DNA from: Lytechinus variegatus
Lineage: Eukaryota; Echinodermata; Echinoidea; Temnopleuroida; Toxopneustidae
Length of the DNA: 64,000 bases
NCBI RefSeq assembly: GCF_018143015.1
Contig: NC_054757.1
Coordinates: forward strand, 3,148,001-3,212,000
Direction of reading: 5' to 3'
Within the stretch, counting starts at the first letter, position 1. Each line of letters begins with the position of its first letter. A program made the position numbers and the translations under genes. The notes below the pieces were generated by a model. The model worked only from the letters and a program-made list of their open reading frames with translations, made no database searches and was not told where the DNA came from. Of this stretch, positions 1-14,100 are shown piece after piece.

Positions 1-1673
1 TAATGCAAAACTTTAAAATGTCATATTGCTACTGACATTTTGAGTGTTTGAGTTTAATTTGTCTAATTTTACTTCATCTCTTAAAATCATATTATGGAGT
101 ATATATGGTTATTGATGCTGCTGTATCTTGATAACTGGAAGTGTAAGATTCCAGGCCTTCATTCCTTCCCTTTCTTTCTTCCCTTTTCATCCTCCAAATT
201 CTTTTGTTTCCAGCTTGAAAATCCCCCATTCCCCTCCCATGGCGCTGCCCCTGAATACAGAAGTGCAGTTTACCTGCCATTAGGTAACATTGTGAAACAA
301 AGCCATTACACAAATGGATATGTATATACATATTTGGACTATAATTTATGTGAAATGTTGAATACTCTCTATCGCCTCTATCCCTTCAGACCACCTTAAT
401 CAAGCATCACGTTTAATGTATTTTATAAAAACAGACTTATTGTGGGCTATCATATGTTCTAAAACTTCTGGAATATATTTCAAATATAACATGAAAATAG
501 TACTGAAAATAGGAGGGGAAAAGTGTCTAATAAAAGTACCAAAAGAAATAGCTGTTGAGATTACTTATCACACACAACACAATTACTATTTGTAAGAGAA
601 CATACAAAATAAATACCACTTTGCCATTACTGCAAAAAAAAATGAAAAGGGTTGAGGTTTGTAATTGTAAATTATTCAGATGAATGATAAATTTTAAAAT
701 TTATGAAAAATATCATATACATGGATGTATGCAAATAATTTAGGCTACCGGGGCATAAGAGAAATTTGAAATAGGCCCAATTTTTTTCTTCTTAGCATTG
801 AATACTACCCTGTACAAATGTAGTATATTTATGATCACATGCTACAAATATTATTAGAAATAAGTTATGTGCTCCAAGAAAATCTCAAATGAAAAATTCA
901 TTAATTTCAACATTTCAACAATACCTTTATATAAGTGGGAAGTGGAAATCTGAAATGCCTTTGAATATCAAAGTTGTAATTTATGAATGGCATGTAATCA
1001 AGTTGTTTTACACTGCTACCACCACAATATATACATGTACATGTAAAGTGCTAGTGGAAAAGGACATATAATATGGCACCAAAAAACACACACTTGTGCA
1101 TATACTATTTTGATGAAAATAATATTGCAGTGCTTATAAAGAGCTGAGAGCAAAGAAGTGATAAAATTGATTGTTTCTGTGGAAGGATTACATTAGAATT
1201 GCCTTAGACAATGATTCAACATTCAAATGAGTTGTGAAGTACATACATAAAGCAACGGCTAACACATTTTTGCCGATGAATCCACATTCATTGTCTCATT
1301 CTAGATCATATCAAACACCATATACATGTAACATTAATCTTGATTGGATATTTATTGATCGATCACCAACCTCTATATCATAGAGCCCATGTTTCATGCC
1401 AATTCAGTCAGTTTATTTCATGCAGAAAATAGCAAAGCAGTAATTGAAACCAATATATTGATTACAGGTGAGTGAAACATTTCAAAGTTATTGCTTGTCA
1501 CGCTTTTTGTACAAACTTTCTACTTTCAGCTTCTCTTTTTTATTTCTTTAAAAAAACCCATCAACAAACTTTTCTTTTGGGTTAGAATCCTCTGTAAAAA
1601 TGTAATCTACTGAAAGATTGTGGGAGCATCCCTCCCCCCCCCCCCCTTTACAAGCAAATCCATCTCTTCTTCT
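1..1673. other. 3' flank of LRPAP1, no gene seen
   Basis: AT-rich sequence with no convincing coding potential on either strand; open frames are short and low-complexity. Because LRPAP1 is read on the minus strand and stops at 2053, this stretch probably holds its 3' UTR and downstream flank. A possible minus-strand AATAAA lies at 1539-1544, but such hexamers are common in sequence this AT-rich. A C-run sits at about 1630-1646. Confidence 0.5.
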
Positions 1674-1943
1674 GGGCCCCGTCTTACAAAGAGTTACGAT
1701 TGATCCAATCAATCGTAACTCTATGGAAATCCATCAGTGTCATAATTTTTTCTACAGGAAATTTGCAAAATGTCCTTTGTTAACAAAGGAGATCACACCA
1801 AATTCTTAAGAAATCAATGAAGTTATGGATATACATTCCTATCTAGAATTTTTTTAATAGACATGCATTTTATATGTTGACTTTGCTGGCTTTCCAAAGT
1901 TGCGATTGATTGGATCAATCACAACTCTTTGTAAGATGGGGCC
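1674..1943. mobile_element. MITE with about 40-bp inverted ends
   Basis: The left end (GGCCCCGTCTTACAAAGAG) recurs as the reverse complement at the right end (CTCTTTGTAAGATGGGGCC). Inside each arm is a further ATTGATCCAATCAAT-type palindrome. No coding capacity. It is a short non-autonomous DNA element, probably in the 3' UTR or flank of LRPAP1. The superfamily is not assigned because no clear target duplication was found. Confidence 0.75.
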
Positions 1944-2052
1944 TTGAACTATGTGTGAAAACAAAAACATTTTTTCATGAAAGACTTAAGTTTTTTTGAA
2001 GACATATGCACTTTGGTGAAGAGCCTCATTTAGATTGGAGGCCTAGGATCTC

Positions 2053-2121
2053 TTAGAGTTCCTCATTCCACTTGCCTCCCTGCGAGATCCGATGACGAAG
2101 GTTTTTCATGGTATGGTGGAT
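2053..2121 (-). CDS. LRPAP1: LRPAP1 exon 7 (C-terminus, NEEL)
   Basis: Acceptor TTCTTTTAG, then 22 codons and TAA. Encodes a basic tail (KNLRHRISQGGKW) ending NEEL. The basic RIS motif and the xEEL/xNEL ending match the RAP C-terminus, which binds KDEL receptors. Confidence 0.92.
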   Translation of the reverse strand: MHHTMKNLRHRISQGGKWNEEL

Positions 2122-5100
2122 CTAAAAGAACAAAGCATTATAGAGAAACATATTTCGATCACATTCTACTTGTCCCATTGAGTGATAAAAGATGTATTAA
2201 ATTCAGATAGAAAACATGACATGAAGACATCTATCCAATAGTCATACAAAAAACGACACCAAGATTTTAGCAATGATTTATCATAACTTTATCTCAAATA
2301 CAATAGCTTTTATGAGGTGCTGATTTATATAGTTTCCTATTCAATGCTGCACTATACAGTGCGTATCAAAAAAAAGTTTACACTTTGGAAAAGGCCTGGT
2401 AATTAAAAAATATACAACATGTGGGTAATTTTTTCACATATAATTTTTGGTTTGGGTCTCATCTATCCAATGAAAGTAAAAGTTTTGTCAGGATGTTACA
2501 ATTGAGTGAGCACTGTCCATTTCTGTAAAGCTTTCAGAAATCTGTTTGCGCAGGAATGCTCCTTTTCATGCTGTGTCAAGGCGGGGAAAGGGCGAAATCA
2601 AACTTACCCTGCGAAAGATTTATTTTACATTCCCCTTTCACTTTTAGTTATTTGAAATAAAACGGATACATTCAAGCATTTTGTAACAATTTTGCCACCC
2701 AAATTGAAATTTCAACACTTATTAAGCACAACCTTTACCCTATTGTGCCAGCTGGATCTGAGGACATAACTGAATCTGAACAAAAGTTTATTTCAGACAT
2801 ATCCTGCATTTTTTCACTAAATTTTTATCATTGAAAGTGGGTTTACATTTCATTTTTCATTTAATACTTGTTTCTCCAAACTTTTCCCCAGCTTAGCAAT
2901 GATTACTAAAATGTAAATCAAGCTTAAGCCATTCCATGTAAATCACAGCTCAGTGTAAAGCAAATATCGTCACGATGGCCTCGGTGTGTGGGGGAGTGGG
3001 GTGGGGCGAAATGCACTCTTCGAAGTGTTTTGGGCAAGGAAACAAGTCAAACAATGTAGACAATATCTTCAAATCAATTTTACTAGATAAATTCCATGTG
3101 TTCTTTATGATCAAGGTCTACTTTTATTCACACAACTATTTCAAAATTCTGCGCAAATAATTTTTCACTAACTTTTCAAAAGTAAGTGGTGCTCACTCAA
3201 GCGGAAATATTTTTCGACAGTTATATCGTCATTTGCTTTAATGGACTTGTATAAATGTTAAAATGTGGAAATATCTTCAGGATATTGCAAATGCATAATT
3301 TTACAGGATTTTTTCAAAGTGTAAACTTTTTTTTGATACGCACTGTATATTACCTCAGCTGTAGCTCCAGCTGCTAAAGGCACTGGTGAATTTAAGGAAT
3401 TAATCCTGCCTTGTACACATTCACCTCACCTGGGTTGAGTGCAGCACAATGCGGATAAATTTCTTGCTGTAGGAAAACACCCCCTGGCTGAGCTATTCTG
3501 ATACCTATGTTCCATCCATTTAAACATTAATCCATATTTTATTCCAAATTACACCAAATTTTCTTGTTCATATTTGCCAGGTAATTTTCAATTCACTATT
3601 TCCACTAGAACCGAATTTATTCTGTATAAAGTCAGTATTCTTGTGGATATTGCAATACAAGCCGTGGTCACGCCAGAAAGCCTATAAGCTACAGTAATTT
3701 ATTTTACTCTTCCCTTTCCCCAAGCCATCTGTTCATGCATTGTAATAATGTACAAATAATCTTCATTTTATCTTTGCCTCTTCTTTTGTAGATAATTGCT
3801 TTTGTTAAAGTGCTGAATGAAATAATGCTTGCAATACAATGGCTTGCAACGTTTACTCATGTAATCATTGACAGCCCACCATCGAGTTTTGAATGCTCTC
3901 GTTAAAAAGCGTCCTCTAATCTTCAAAGTGTAGGGTCTAAACTTTGTTATTTTTCACACCTGTAAATCATGCAATGTCAGATTTGCATTTACATGACATG
4001 AGTCTTTATGCACTTTACCCAACAGTTTTTTATCTTTAAAAATGCAAGTGCTTGTTAGTAAGACTAATCGTGATGTCACACATAAAAATGCACCCTCATA
4101 ATGATCGCAATGTTTGTGTGCAACAAAACATCCAAGCCCGAAAGTCTCACACTTTAAATAAACTTTCTTGTATTCATTTCTATTTCGCACAGTGGTAACC
4201 TTGCTATGAAGCAGTTTAAACTCTAATTGTAACCTGCCATTTGGGTTTCAGTAAATTTTTGCATTTTCGTAAAATGAGAGAAATTCTGGCGGTGTTCAAA
4301 GGAACTTCTGTGGTTTCAGATTAGATTCACAACAGACGGTCAGACCTACACGTTGAGCGGGTGTTAAATCTGTTCTCAATGACAAATTACATACATTTTT
4401 TAAACATTATGTGATGATTTGTATTTCTCTTGTAGCATTTCACCAATCACGTAACCCAACACTTCGTAAATTAGGGGGATTTTATTAACGAATATATAAA
4501 CAAGTGGAATGCCCCTGGCCGTCTCACCTGCATCACGCGGTTCAATATAGCAGCAGTGCTGACTTTGAAAACTACTATAACTCGCACAAGATGTTCAGTG
4601 ATGCTTGGTTACTCTTATTTCCACGTTTTATGAACTAGACCAATACACTTTACAGAGATACATTGTAGGATGGTAAATCAACAAATACCCCCAATGTGGC
4701 CAAAATTCATTGACCTCACATGACCTTTGACCTTGATCATGTGACCTGAAACTTGCACAGGATATTCAGTGATACTTGATTACTCTTATGTCCAAGTTTC
4801 AGAAGTCAAATCAATAAACTTGCAAAGTTATGATGGTAATTCAACAGATACACCCATTATGGCCAAAGTTCATTGACCTTTGACCTTGGGCATGTGACCT
4901 AAAATGCGCACACGATGTTCAGTGATACTTTATTACTCTTATGTCCAAGTTTTATGACCTAGACCAACATACTTTCAAAGTTATGATGGTAATTCAACAA
5001 ATACCCCCAATTCGGCCAAAGTTTATTGACCCTAAATGAACTTTGACCTTGAACATGTGAAACTTGCACAGGATGTTCAGTGATACTTGATTACTGTTAT

Positions 5101-8100
5101 GTCCAAGTTTCATGAATCAGATCCAAAAACTTTTAAAGTTTTGATTGTAATTCAACAGATACCCCCAATTCGGCCAAAGTTCATTGACCCTAAATGACCT
5201 TTGACCTTCGTCATGTGACGTGAAACTCATGCAGGATGTCTGGTGATACTTGATTAATCTTATGTCCAAGTTTAATGAACTAGGTCCATACACTTTCTAA
5301 GTTATGATGTCATTTCAAAAACTTAACCTTAGGTTAAGATTTGATGTTGACGCCGTTGCCGCCGTCGGAAAAGCGGCGCCTATAGTCTCACTCTGCTATG
5401 CAGGTGAGACAAAAACCATGATAGCGCGCCATGACATGATTAAACGTTGCAAGCCTTATACAATGAGTGAACTTACATCAATACCCATCTCCTTAGCTCT
5501 ATCATAGAGGCTCTTCTGTTCATTGGTCTTCAGCTTATCAACAGGTTTCTTGAAGTCTGATCTGTGTTTGATCTCAGCACTCAACGAGGCTCGGTGGGCT
5601 TTATCGTGCTCCTCAATCTTCTCCTCAAATTCTTTCAACTCCATCTAAAACGAACAAAGCATAAAGCTAAATTTAATTGGATTATGTTTTTTTTATATTT
5701 GGTCTATGTAAGCCTGGCACGAGTATTCGACTACTCGAGTAGACTCGAGTGTTGCCTTACTACTCGCGTCACGAGTAGGGAATTTTTATTTTTCGAGTAC
5801 TCGCGTGATGTACGAGTACTGTTTTTCCACTCGTTCACTCGCTGGATTACTCGCTCTCCTCCGAGTAGAAGACTCTCTACTCGACCACTCGTGTTGAATC
5901 GTGAATTTTGCTGTTCATAATTTTACACAGAATTCTTAATTTTTTCACGTGGAACAGTTTATTCACGATGTTTTAACGGCGGAATTGAAGTCAGAGCGCA
6001 CAAGTCCTGCTTGCGCGGCACAAGTTCAAAATTCATGTGACCGGGGAAACCTAGGCGCCAGCGCTTATGCCAGTAGCGGAGTGGCTTGCGTAGTCCGCTC
6101 ACTCCGCTGTGTTCGCAGTGCTTCGTACGTTCGTGAAGTTCAGAATGATATTGACCGAGAATATACTTTAATTGCATTGTTAATTTGTTTCGTAACTCCA
6201 GTACTCCACAGTTGCGACTTACGAGTGCGGCGCATTACTAGCTAGCCATGCGTGTATTTTATTTTTATCCGTTTGTTGAAATCATTTTCGGGGGTAAGAT
6301 TAGTAGATTCAAAATCGCAACTTACACTCCTATTTTTCGGTTCGCCCGTCGCGTAGCTCGTCCATGAACAAAATAAGCCACAAATTGTTTTTGCAGTCGT
6401 TCATATCATATCGACGGGAAGCCTAGTCTGCGCTCAAATCAAAGTCCCCTTACTGCGCTTGCGCAGCTGCCAATCGTCTGAAGGGAGCTCATTAAGTAGA
6501 GACTAGAGCGCGCTTTTAAAATGTATTTGAAGTAATTGAATTTGAATTCTCTCATAGTGCGAACTTGAAGATGATATACAGCCTAAATTCTATTCTTAGT
6601 TCTTACTGCTCGCTGTTTCATGAATAAAGTAAACGATTTTATCGTCTTGTAGTAGTAGGAATATAATTAAAATTCAATACATACACTCTTAAAACCAGTT
6701 AGTTAAAATCATGGGTCGGCTGGGTGCAACTAATATTTTTTTATTATTTCTTTTTAGTACATCTAGTCAAAAATGCCTTTCCTTTATCATAATACGATTA
6801 TAAACTATAGTGAAACATATGGCTAGATAAATAGTTGTACCCAGCTGAGGGACCCTTTCATCTACGGTAGTCTTATCGTGTTCTTAAAATTTGATTTATC
6901 TCAGTTTTGCACTTTCGTGTTTCATGCATGAGTTCAGTTCATTAGTCAAAGCGGTTATTTATTTCTCATACCGACTGAGTCAATAAAAACGCAACAATTT
7001 TTAGGTTTTTTTACTAGTTTATTGTCATAAAAATTAGAGAGCTTGAATATGAGTAAATGTGACATCACTGACATGGTATGGTAGAGCAATTCTTTCTCAC
7101 TGCTTTGAAACCATTTTTGATGAGTTTGACTTTTCTGGGACAGAGATGAAGCGAGAGCTATAGAAACATAGAGAGAGAGAGGGGGGGAGAGGGTGGATAA
7201 TGGAGAGAGTGTGAGAAAGAGAGAGACGGGCGAAGGGGGAAGAGAGATAAGAAGGTAGAGGAAAAAAGTTCGTTGTTTATGTTAATCGTGATAAGGCGGA
7301 AAGATAATGATGGTTAATCAATGGGAGTATTATTTGGGCTAGACAAAGTCATTTGTACATCTTAAAGCTCTTGAATTATTTATCATTTCCTCATTTTTAC
7401 AATACTTCATGTCTTAACGGTCTTTAACTCTCTAAATTAAGCGTTATTACTTATTAGTAGATTAGATTCAACTTTGTGATTACTATTTTGCCGTTGTTGT
7501 TTTTTTCCTTTCCTAGTTATAGCCTGTAACTACCGGTAAGTGGCTATTCAGAGTTTTGTTTTGTTTTTAGAGTTTAAAAAAAAAATGTTCGCAAAATAAA
7601 CTTCGGAAGTTATGACTGAAAACTTACAAGATGACAATGTTTTGTCCGTTATCTAGACATCAACGGAGCCCTCAAATTCTCATTAGATTTTAGACCCCCC
7701 CCTCCTGGCCTAAAGACAAGTGATAAAAGATACAAATAAATTTGGAAATCGGCAAAGATATCACTGAGTGACAGGTGAGAGACTGAGAGTGAGCGCGGGA
7801 GTAAGAATATACATGTAGATGTAGCATGGCATTTTCATTTCACGAACTACTTCACTGAGCAAGATTTATTACGCACCGGGCACCCCAGTTACATAAGCTC
7901 ATTAAGCTGCGCTGGAAGGAGTTTTATGGGAGAGAAATGAGACAATGTGCATTGACACGAGTATGGCCTTTTCTCAAGTCTTATCGCGATCACGCTACCA
8001 AAAATAGTAATGCATTGAAGTACCAAGCTATCATGCATGCGCTGCCGCACGTCTTGATAAAAGGCTGTATCATTGTCAACGACGAGTATGCGAGTGAGAT

Positions 8101-11100
8101 TGTGTTCTGTTCGTCGGCGGCTATGGAATACCAAACAAATTTACGACCTTGGTTCGAACTTCGAAGACGGTATTATTACCAGAAAATAAAGACCAATTTT
8201 CCGCTTCAAAATAACTACTTAAGACAGATATACGAGCATTGTATGAATAATCTAGGTAATATCGGCTTTTGAGACGTGAAAAGTTACTGTGTGATAGACC
8301 CAGGCTTCGTAATCGTATGGTCCCACCTGTTGCGTTCCGTGATGGACGTTGTCACTCAAAACTCTTGCACATTTTGCCTTCGTCCGAATTACAATTTGGC
8401 CGTAATTAATGATCGTAGATGGCGATATTTTAAGGTCAAATTACTACTCGAGTACTCGAGAAAACTCAAGTATTTTTTTTACTCGCCTCGAGTAGTGAAA
8501 TCACTACTCGTGCCAGGACTTGGTCTATGATTGTCGAGTGTCTGTAGGGTGATCACATCCTCTCCATCATGGCCTTCATTTTCACCATCATCATCCTCAT
8601 TCATTACTATACCATATATTCATAACAATTTGAAACTTAATTGTTAAATCTCGGCAGTCTTTCACATTCTTCTCTTTCTTTCCTCTCTTCCTTATTCTTA
8701 CATTTTTATTTTGTTTGCTTGGATGCAAACAAGTTTAAAGGTGCTTCAACCAATCAAGCTTTTAGCTTATGTTGCAACACCTTTGTATGTTCATTATTTA
8801 CTTGTGTTTCGTATATATTTATATCTCATCTATGTATTCTTTTACATTGTAAATTGTGAACATGCATGAATTAAATAAATAAAATACAAAATAAAATAAA
8901 TTCATCTTCATTATTATAAAATTATGAACAAAATAACATTTCCATTCTGCTTTATAAATATGTATTAATCTAATGAGTTTCATTCAGGGGTTGTCCTTTT
9001 TTTTCAAGCAATCTGCTTATAATGACAATCCTTCTGCAAACTGTAATGTTCAATTTTTTTTGTTGGTAGTAGATCATATTTGTTTAGAATGACTTTTATA
9101 TTAATATTTTTTTTCTTTATGATTCATATCAAAGTCAATATGTTTGTTACGTAATGAAAATTGACTTTAGGGCAAGTCCAAGAATTCGCGCGCGTTACGT
9201 ATGGGACATTTCAGAGGCTTTAATGACCTGAAAAATAGTGTTAAATGACTTTGATTAGATTGAATACCCTCATGATGGTAGACATCTAGGAGAAGAATAA
9301 TCATGCAAAAAATTGTGACATATGACCTTGATCTTGACCTTTTAGAGCGAAAAGATGCGCCGTTACGTATGGGACGCAGAGAAAAGACAATTTTTAATAC
9401 ATTAGTTTCAAGTTGAGAATTCTCTGAAAGTATTTCACTTGACAACTTGAAACTTAGTGTGATAGAAGTCTCAATACTATAGTACATTTATGGCAAGTTT
9501 CATGTCATAAGCCAAATCCCTCTAATTACAGACTCTAATTAAACAAATTAATGACATGTTACGTATGGGACAGTTACGTATGGGACAGTTACGTATGGGA
9601 CATTTTGTCCCCATAGAGAACGTACACAATTTTCCCCATAATTCAAAAATTGAAATAATTTAAAATATGGAAATAACAAAAGAGTTTCTTTCTTTTTAAA
9701 TGTTCTACTGAGACATATTTGATATCACTGAAGGGGAAATTAGCCATTTCAACCTTTTTATTCCTTGTTTTTCATGGTTTTATGAATTTCTTATGTATTT
9801 CTATTGTTTTTATTTTTTCATATTTTTCCATTTTCACATTTTGTTGGGCTTCATTTGTATTCATTAATCAGTATTCATAACAAATCAGTGTTTAAAAACT
9901 AAAGAAAAGGTAAATAATCAGTTTTTAGAGCACTCTTCAAATTTGTTTTTCTCCATTCACTTTGTACACAAATCTCCCCATTGACATTGTGTGTAAATGT
10001 CCAATATGTAACGTGTTGTCCCATACGTAACAATTTTTTAATTAACTTTTAATTAAAAAGTAAACTCCATTTTTGAAACTTTTTGTGGTATAACATTTTC
10101 ATACTTAATAAATTAGAACTTCCCAGAGATGCAACAATACAAGTATTGTATTATGAGAAATAACTTAAAAAACATCCTCAAAATGTTACGTATGGGACAT
10201 TCCATCCTTGGACAAGACCTAATTTGCATAATTAATTAGATGACACCACTTTTTTCTGCCAAAAGTAATAAGATGTAAGGGGGTCCATGTCCCACCTATG
10301 ACTGAATCTCAGAAGTTTTGTTTTCATTTTCTATGAGTTTTTATAATTGTCCCATACGTAACGCCCATTTTACTGATTATGCAAATTAGGTGCCCCAAAT
10401 TAGCATAAATATGCATATTATCAAATTTTTCTTAATGAAATTTTAAAATTCCACATTTGGGCTTTCTTACCCAACCAAAGATAACTTCTTAAATTAAAGA
10501 TTAAAGTTTGCCTTCCAGGGTGACCTTTTCTTGGACTTGCATTGTATATGAATGTTATGAATGCAGAAGAAAAAATAAATCAAATCAAAATCTTAATCAT
10601 ATGATCACCTTTGGGTTAAATACGATGATCATATGATTTTCGTAAGGATTCATGATTATCGGGGTTTTGATTTTGTTAGGCCCGTAGTCATTAAAAAACT
10701 GAAGTGGAAGCCCTTATAGGGCATTTTGAGATCAGCATAGGGACAATGTACAATATATTTATGGGTGGTGCACAATCAGTGCAATGATATGACATGTTCT
10801 CTTTACAGCATATGTATTGATATGTTTTTAGCCCTCTATGATGCCAAGTACAAGTGAAAAAAAAAATTGTAGACTAATCCATGGTACGATGCTCAGTCCT
10901 GGAAACTTTGTATAATGTATCTATGTTTTAAACTGAATAAATGAATACATGAATAAATAAGATCATCGTAGCAAAGGTTAACAAGGCATTAAAATTAATG
11001 ATAATTGTGAAGCGCTTTGAACAGTCGTAGATTGATAAAGCGCTATATAAATGCCAATTATTACTATTATTATTATAGCAATAGAATGAATAAAAATATA

Positions 11101-14100
11101 TTTATTCTGTCTCTGTTTACTAACAGAAATATCCGTTCATTGTTTGTTTATTCTCTATCAACAGAAAGTATCAGGGCTTTCCAAGGTTGATTTTGAAAGA
11201 TAGTTGTCTTGAACCTTACCATGATTGCCTCCAGATCTTCGGTGGAGAAGTCTTGTTTCTTTGCTTCTTGCCAGAGTGTAATGACACGCCTCTCTGTGAA
11301 TGGACCTCTCTCTTCCTCGGGCATTGTCTTCACTGAGATCTTCTCAAACTCCTTGGCAATCTCACGATGCTGTAGCTTCAACTCCATCTCTTTGATCCGC
11401 AGCTGACGCACCTCCTCTGGATTCTTGTTCCCAAAGCGGTCTGCAGAGTTAGCCCTGGTACCATCTGTAAAATCAATCATGTGCCACTTCAGCTTCAAAT
11501 GCAAATTGAATCTCAAAAGCCTGGGATATATTCAAATAAATTTCATAAAACAAGCTGAATACCCCACAACAGAAGGGAAATAGAAAATGGTGTTTGTGGT
11601 GTGAAGAACTCTTGTTTGAGGTCACAATGATCAGTTATCAAAGTGACCAGCCCGACCCAAACCAACAATAAGTCACAAGAGATTGTTCTCTGTAAATAAC
11701 AAAAAAGTCATTTGGTCTTTGCAAATAATTAAATAGCTGAGCTGAAAACAGATATCTAAAAGAATATTGAAGTACAATAGTAAGTAAGAAAAGAAGTTAT
11801 GAACTAACATTCTGTATGAAATGAGGGAGGGGCATGTTGGGGGTTGTCCATGTACCCGTGGTAATATGTTACAAAGCGCTTTTAGCCGTTACGAGAAAAG
11901 CGCCATATACAAACTTGCTATTATTATTATCATTACTTGTTCTCACACTTTTTCTTTTCATTATCATTTACTTTCACATAGAGCTGATGTAAGGTGGACC
12001 TGACATGTTTCTCTGAGATAAATTCAGCATGGACATAAGCAAAGAGGGGCAGAAATATTAATATCTTTGTCATCTTTTCTTATGTTTATGTTTGAAATTT
12101 CCCCAAAATTAAAATAATAATAGGCATTTAAATAGCACCATCTATCTAGAAATAACCTATTCCGAGGCACAGTCCTTATTATCATATTACCCCGGCTGTA
12201 GCTAAGCTGCAATATTAATAGGCGCTAAAGCGTTCAAAGAATTAATCCTGCCAGGTACCCATTCACCTCACCTGGGTTAAGTGCAGCACAATGTGGATAA
12301 ATTTCTTGCTGAAGGAAATTATGCCATGGCTGGGATTCGAACCCACAACCCTCTGTTTCAAAGTCAGAAGACTAATCCACTGGGCCTCAACACTCCACAT
12401 AAATTCCAAGTGAGGTGCACACCAGACAATTTAATTTTCAATATCTGAGTTGAAAATAGGTTTCTGCTTGGTCGCATCACTCCTTCGCTTGCATTTTCTA
12501 TCATTCAATATTAAACATCCCTTTGAAAACCTGTGTATGTTTCAACAAAGGTGGAACTCAATTCGTTTTTAAATCCGAGAGTGGGCCTTGACTTAAAATA
12601 GATTGAGAAGCACTGGATTAGAATGGCTTGAAGAGGTACTGTATGGGCACTATTATTCAACCCTGCAAAATTCAATCCATTTGGAGAAATTTCCCCAAAT
12701 ATTTATGAATGGGAATTTATCTCAATTTCATACCTTTGTGATTTCCAGAGTAATCTGTTGTCGGTATTTTCTTTTTCGATCTGTTGACTGCATGCACAGA
12801 GGATTGAATTATGCGGCAGTGACCTTTTGCACTGAATAGCACTAGTATTCAACCTAGTGATGATAGATAGCGAATCTCAAAATGGTTTGGATTGCTCAAC
12901 TAGATCTATGTCAGTCTCTGGCTTTGACTAATTCTGTTTGGTCTCATCTCAAATGGTCTAGTCCATAGTCGGATGGGACAAGGGCAGATTGAGAGACAGG
13001 GCCATCTTTCAATGCTAGGTTGAATACTAGTGCAAAAAGCCATCGCCACATCACTCCATCACACGCACGTACAGCCAAAAGATTAAAGAAAACAATACTA
13101 GCAACAGACAACCCTGAATTTCCTCTTGCAAATGAGAAAGGTCTGAAATTAAGGTAGATTCCCTATTTCTATATATTTGAGGAATTTCTCCAAACGGGTT
13201 GAATACTAGTGCATGGACGGTACCGAGCAAAATAAGATCCATGTTCTTTCTTTCTGAACTTGCATACCTTCTCCATGAATTTCTGTCATTAACTTGTCAA
13301 ACGACTTCTGTTTCTCTTCATGTTTGGACAGTTCTTCCTTCAGCTCCTCAAGTTCTTCCTTGGTGAATTGGTTACCTGGCAAAAATTGACATAAAAATGT
13401 AAAATGCTACAGGTATGTACATGTTTCTGGCAGTGATCATAATTTTACTCCTTAAATTCAGATGCCACAGCAAAAACTTCATTTGTGATTGTATGCAGCC
13501 CCTATTTATAATTACAACAACCTGTTAAATGTACATCTAATACTCTTTCCCCTTACACTTTTGAGCACCTTTTGATAAATATGTCTTTGTATGGTCCTTG
13601 GATTTTTTTTCGAATACTGAATGATAGAAAAATGGACTGCTGTGACTCCAATGATACAGCCATAAGCACCACTAGTCATCCCTCCTCCTGTAACCTCAGT
13701 GCCAATGATACCATCAGCACCACTTTAGTCACCCCTCAGATTGATACATGCCTCGGTACTAGTACCATCACCAGGTTCATTGACAACCTCAAACACCACC
13801 AACATCACCATCAGAACCACCATCACCCAACTATCACTTCCTCATTGCTAATGGTGTACCCTGATATACTTCTTGAAATCTGATGATAATCTTACTTTTC
13901 TGTGCCTTTAGCCAGAGTTGGGCAACCTTGCGGTCTTCAAACGGGGTGTCACTGTCAAACTTCATCCTCCTCTCACGGCCTGTTGTACCATCCATACCGT
14001 ACTTTTGCATGACATCTGTACAGTAAATAAAGGTGGTAACTTCATAATTCACTTTATTTATCGATAGAAATTCTACTACCAAGTGAGGCTGCTTCGGATT

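Noticed and set aside
5949..6245. 98-codon frame within the hAT-like element
   Set aside because: No transposase motif; CpG-rich sequence with few stops explains it.
9167..9487. 106-codon minus-strand frame over the 15-bp motif element
   Set aside because: Covers only two motif copies, crosses the element boundary and shows no domain.
13572..13883. 103-codon His- and Thr-rich frame
   Set aside because: Lies in the LRPAP1 intron between exons 3 and 4 on the opposite strand; ACC/CAC bias explains it.
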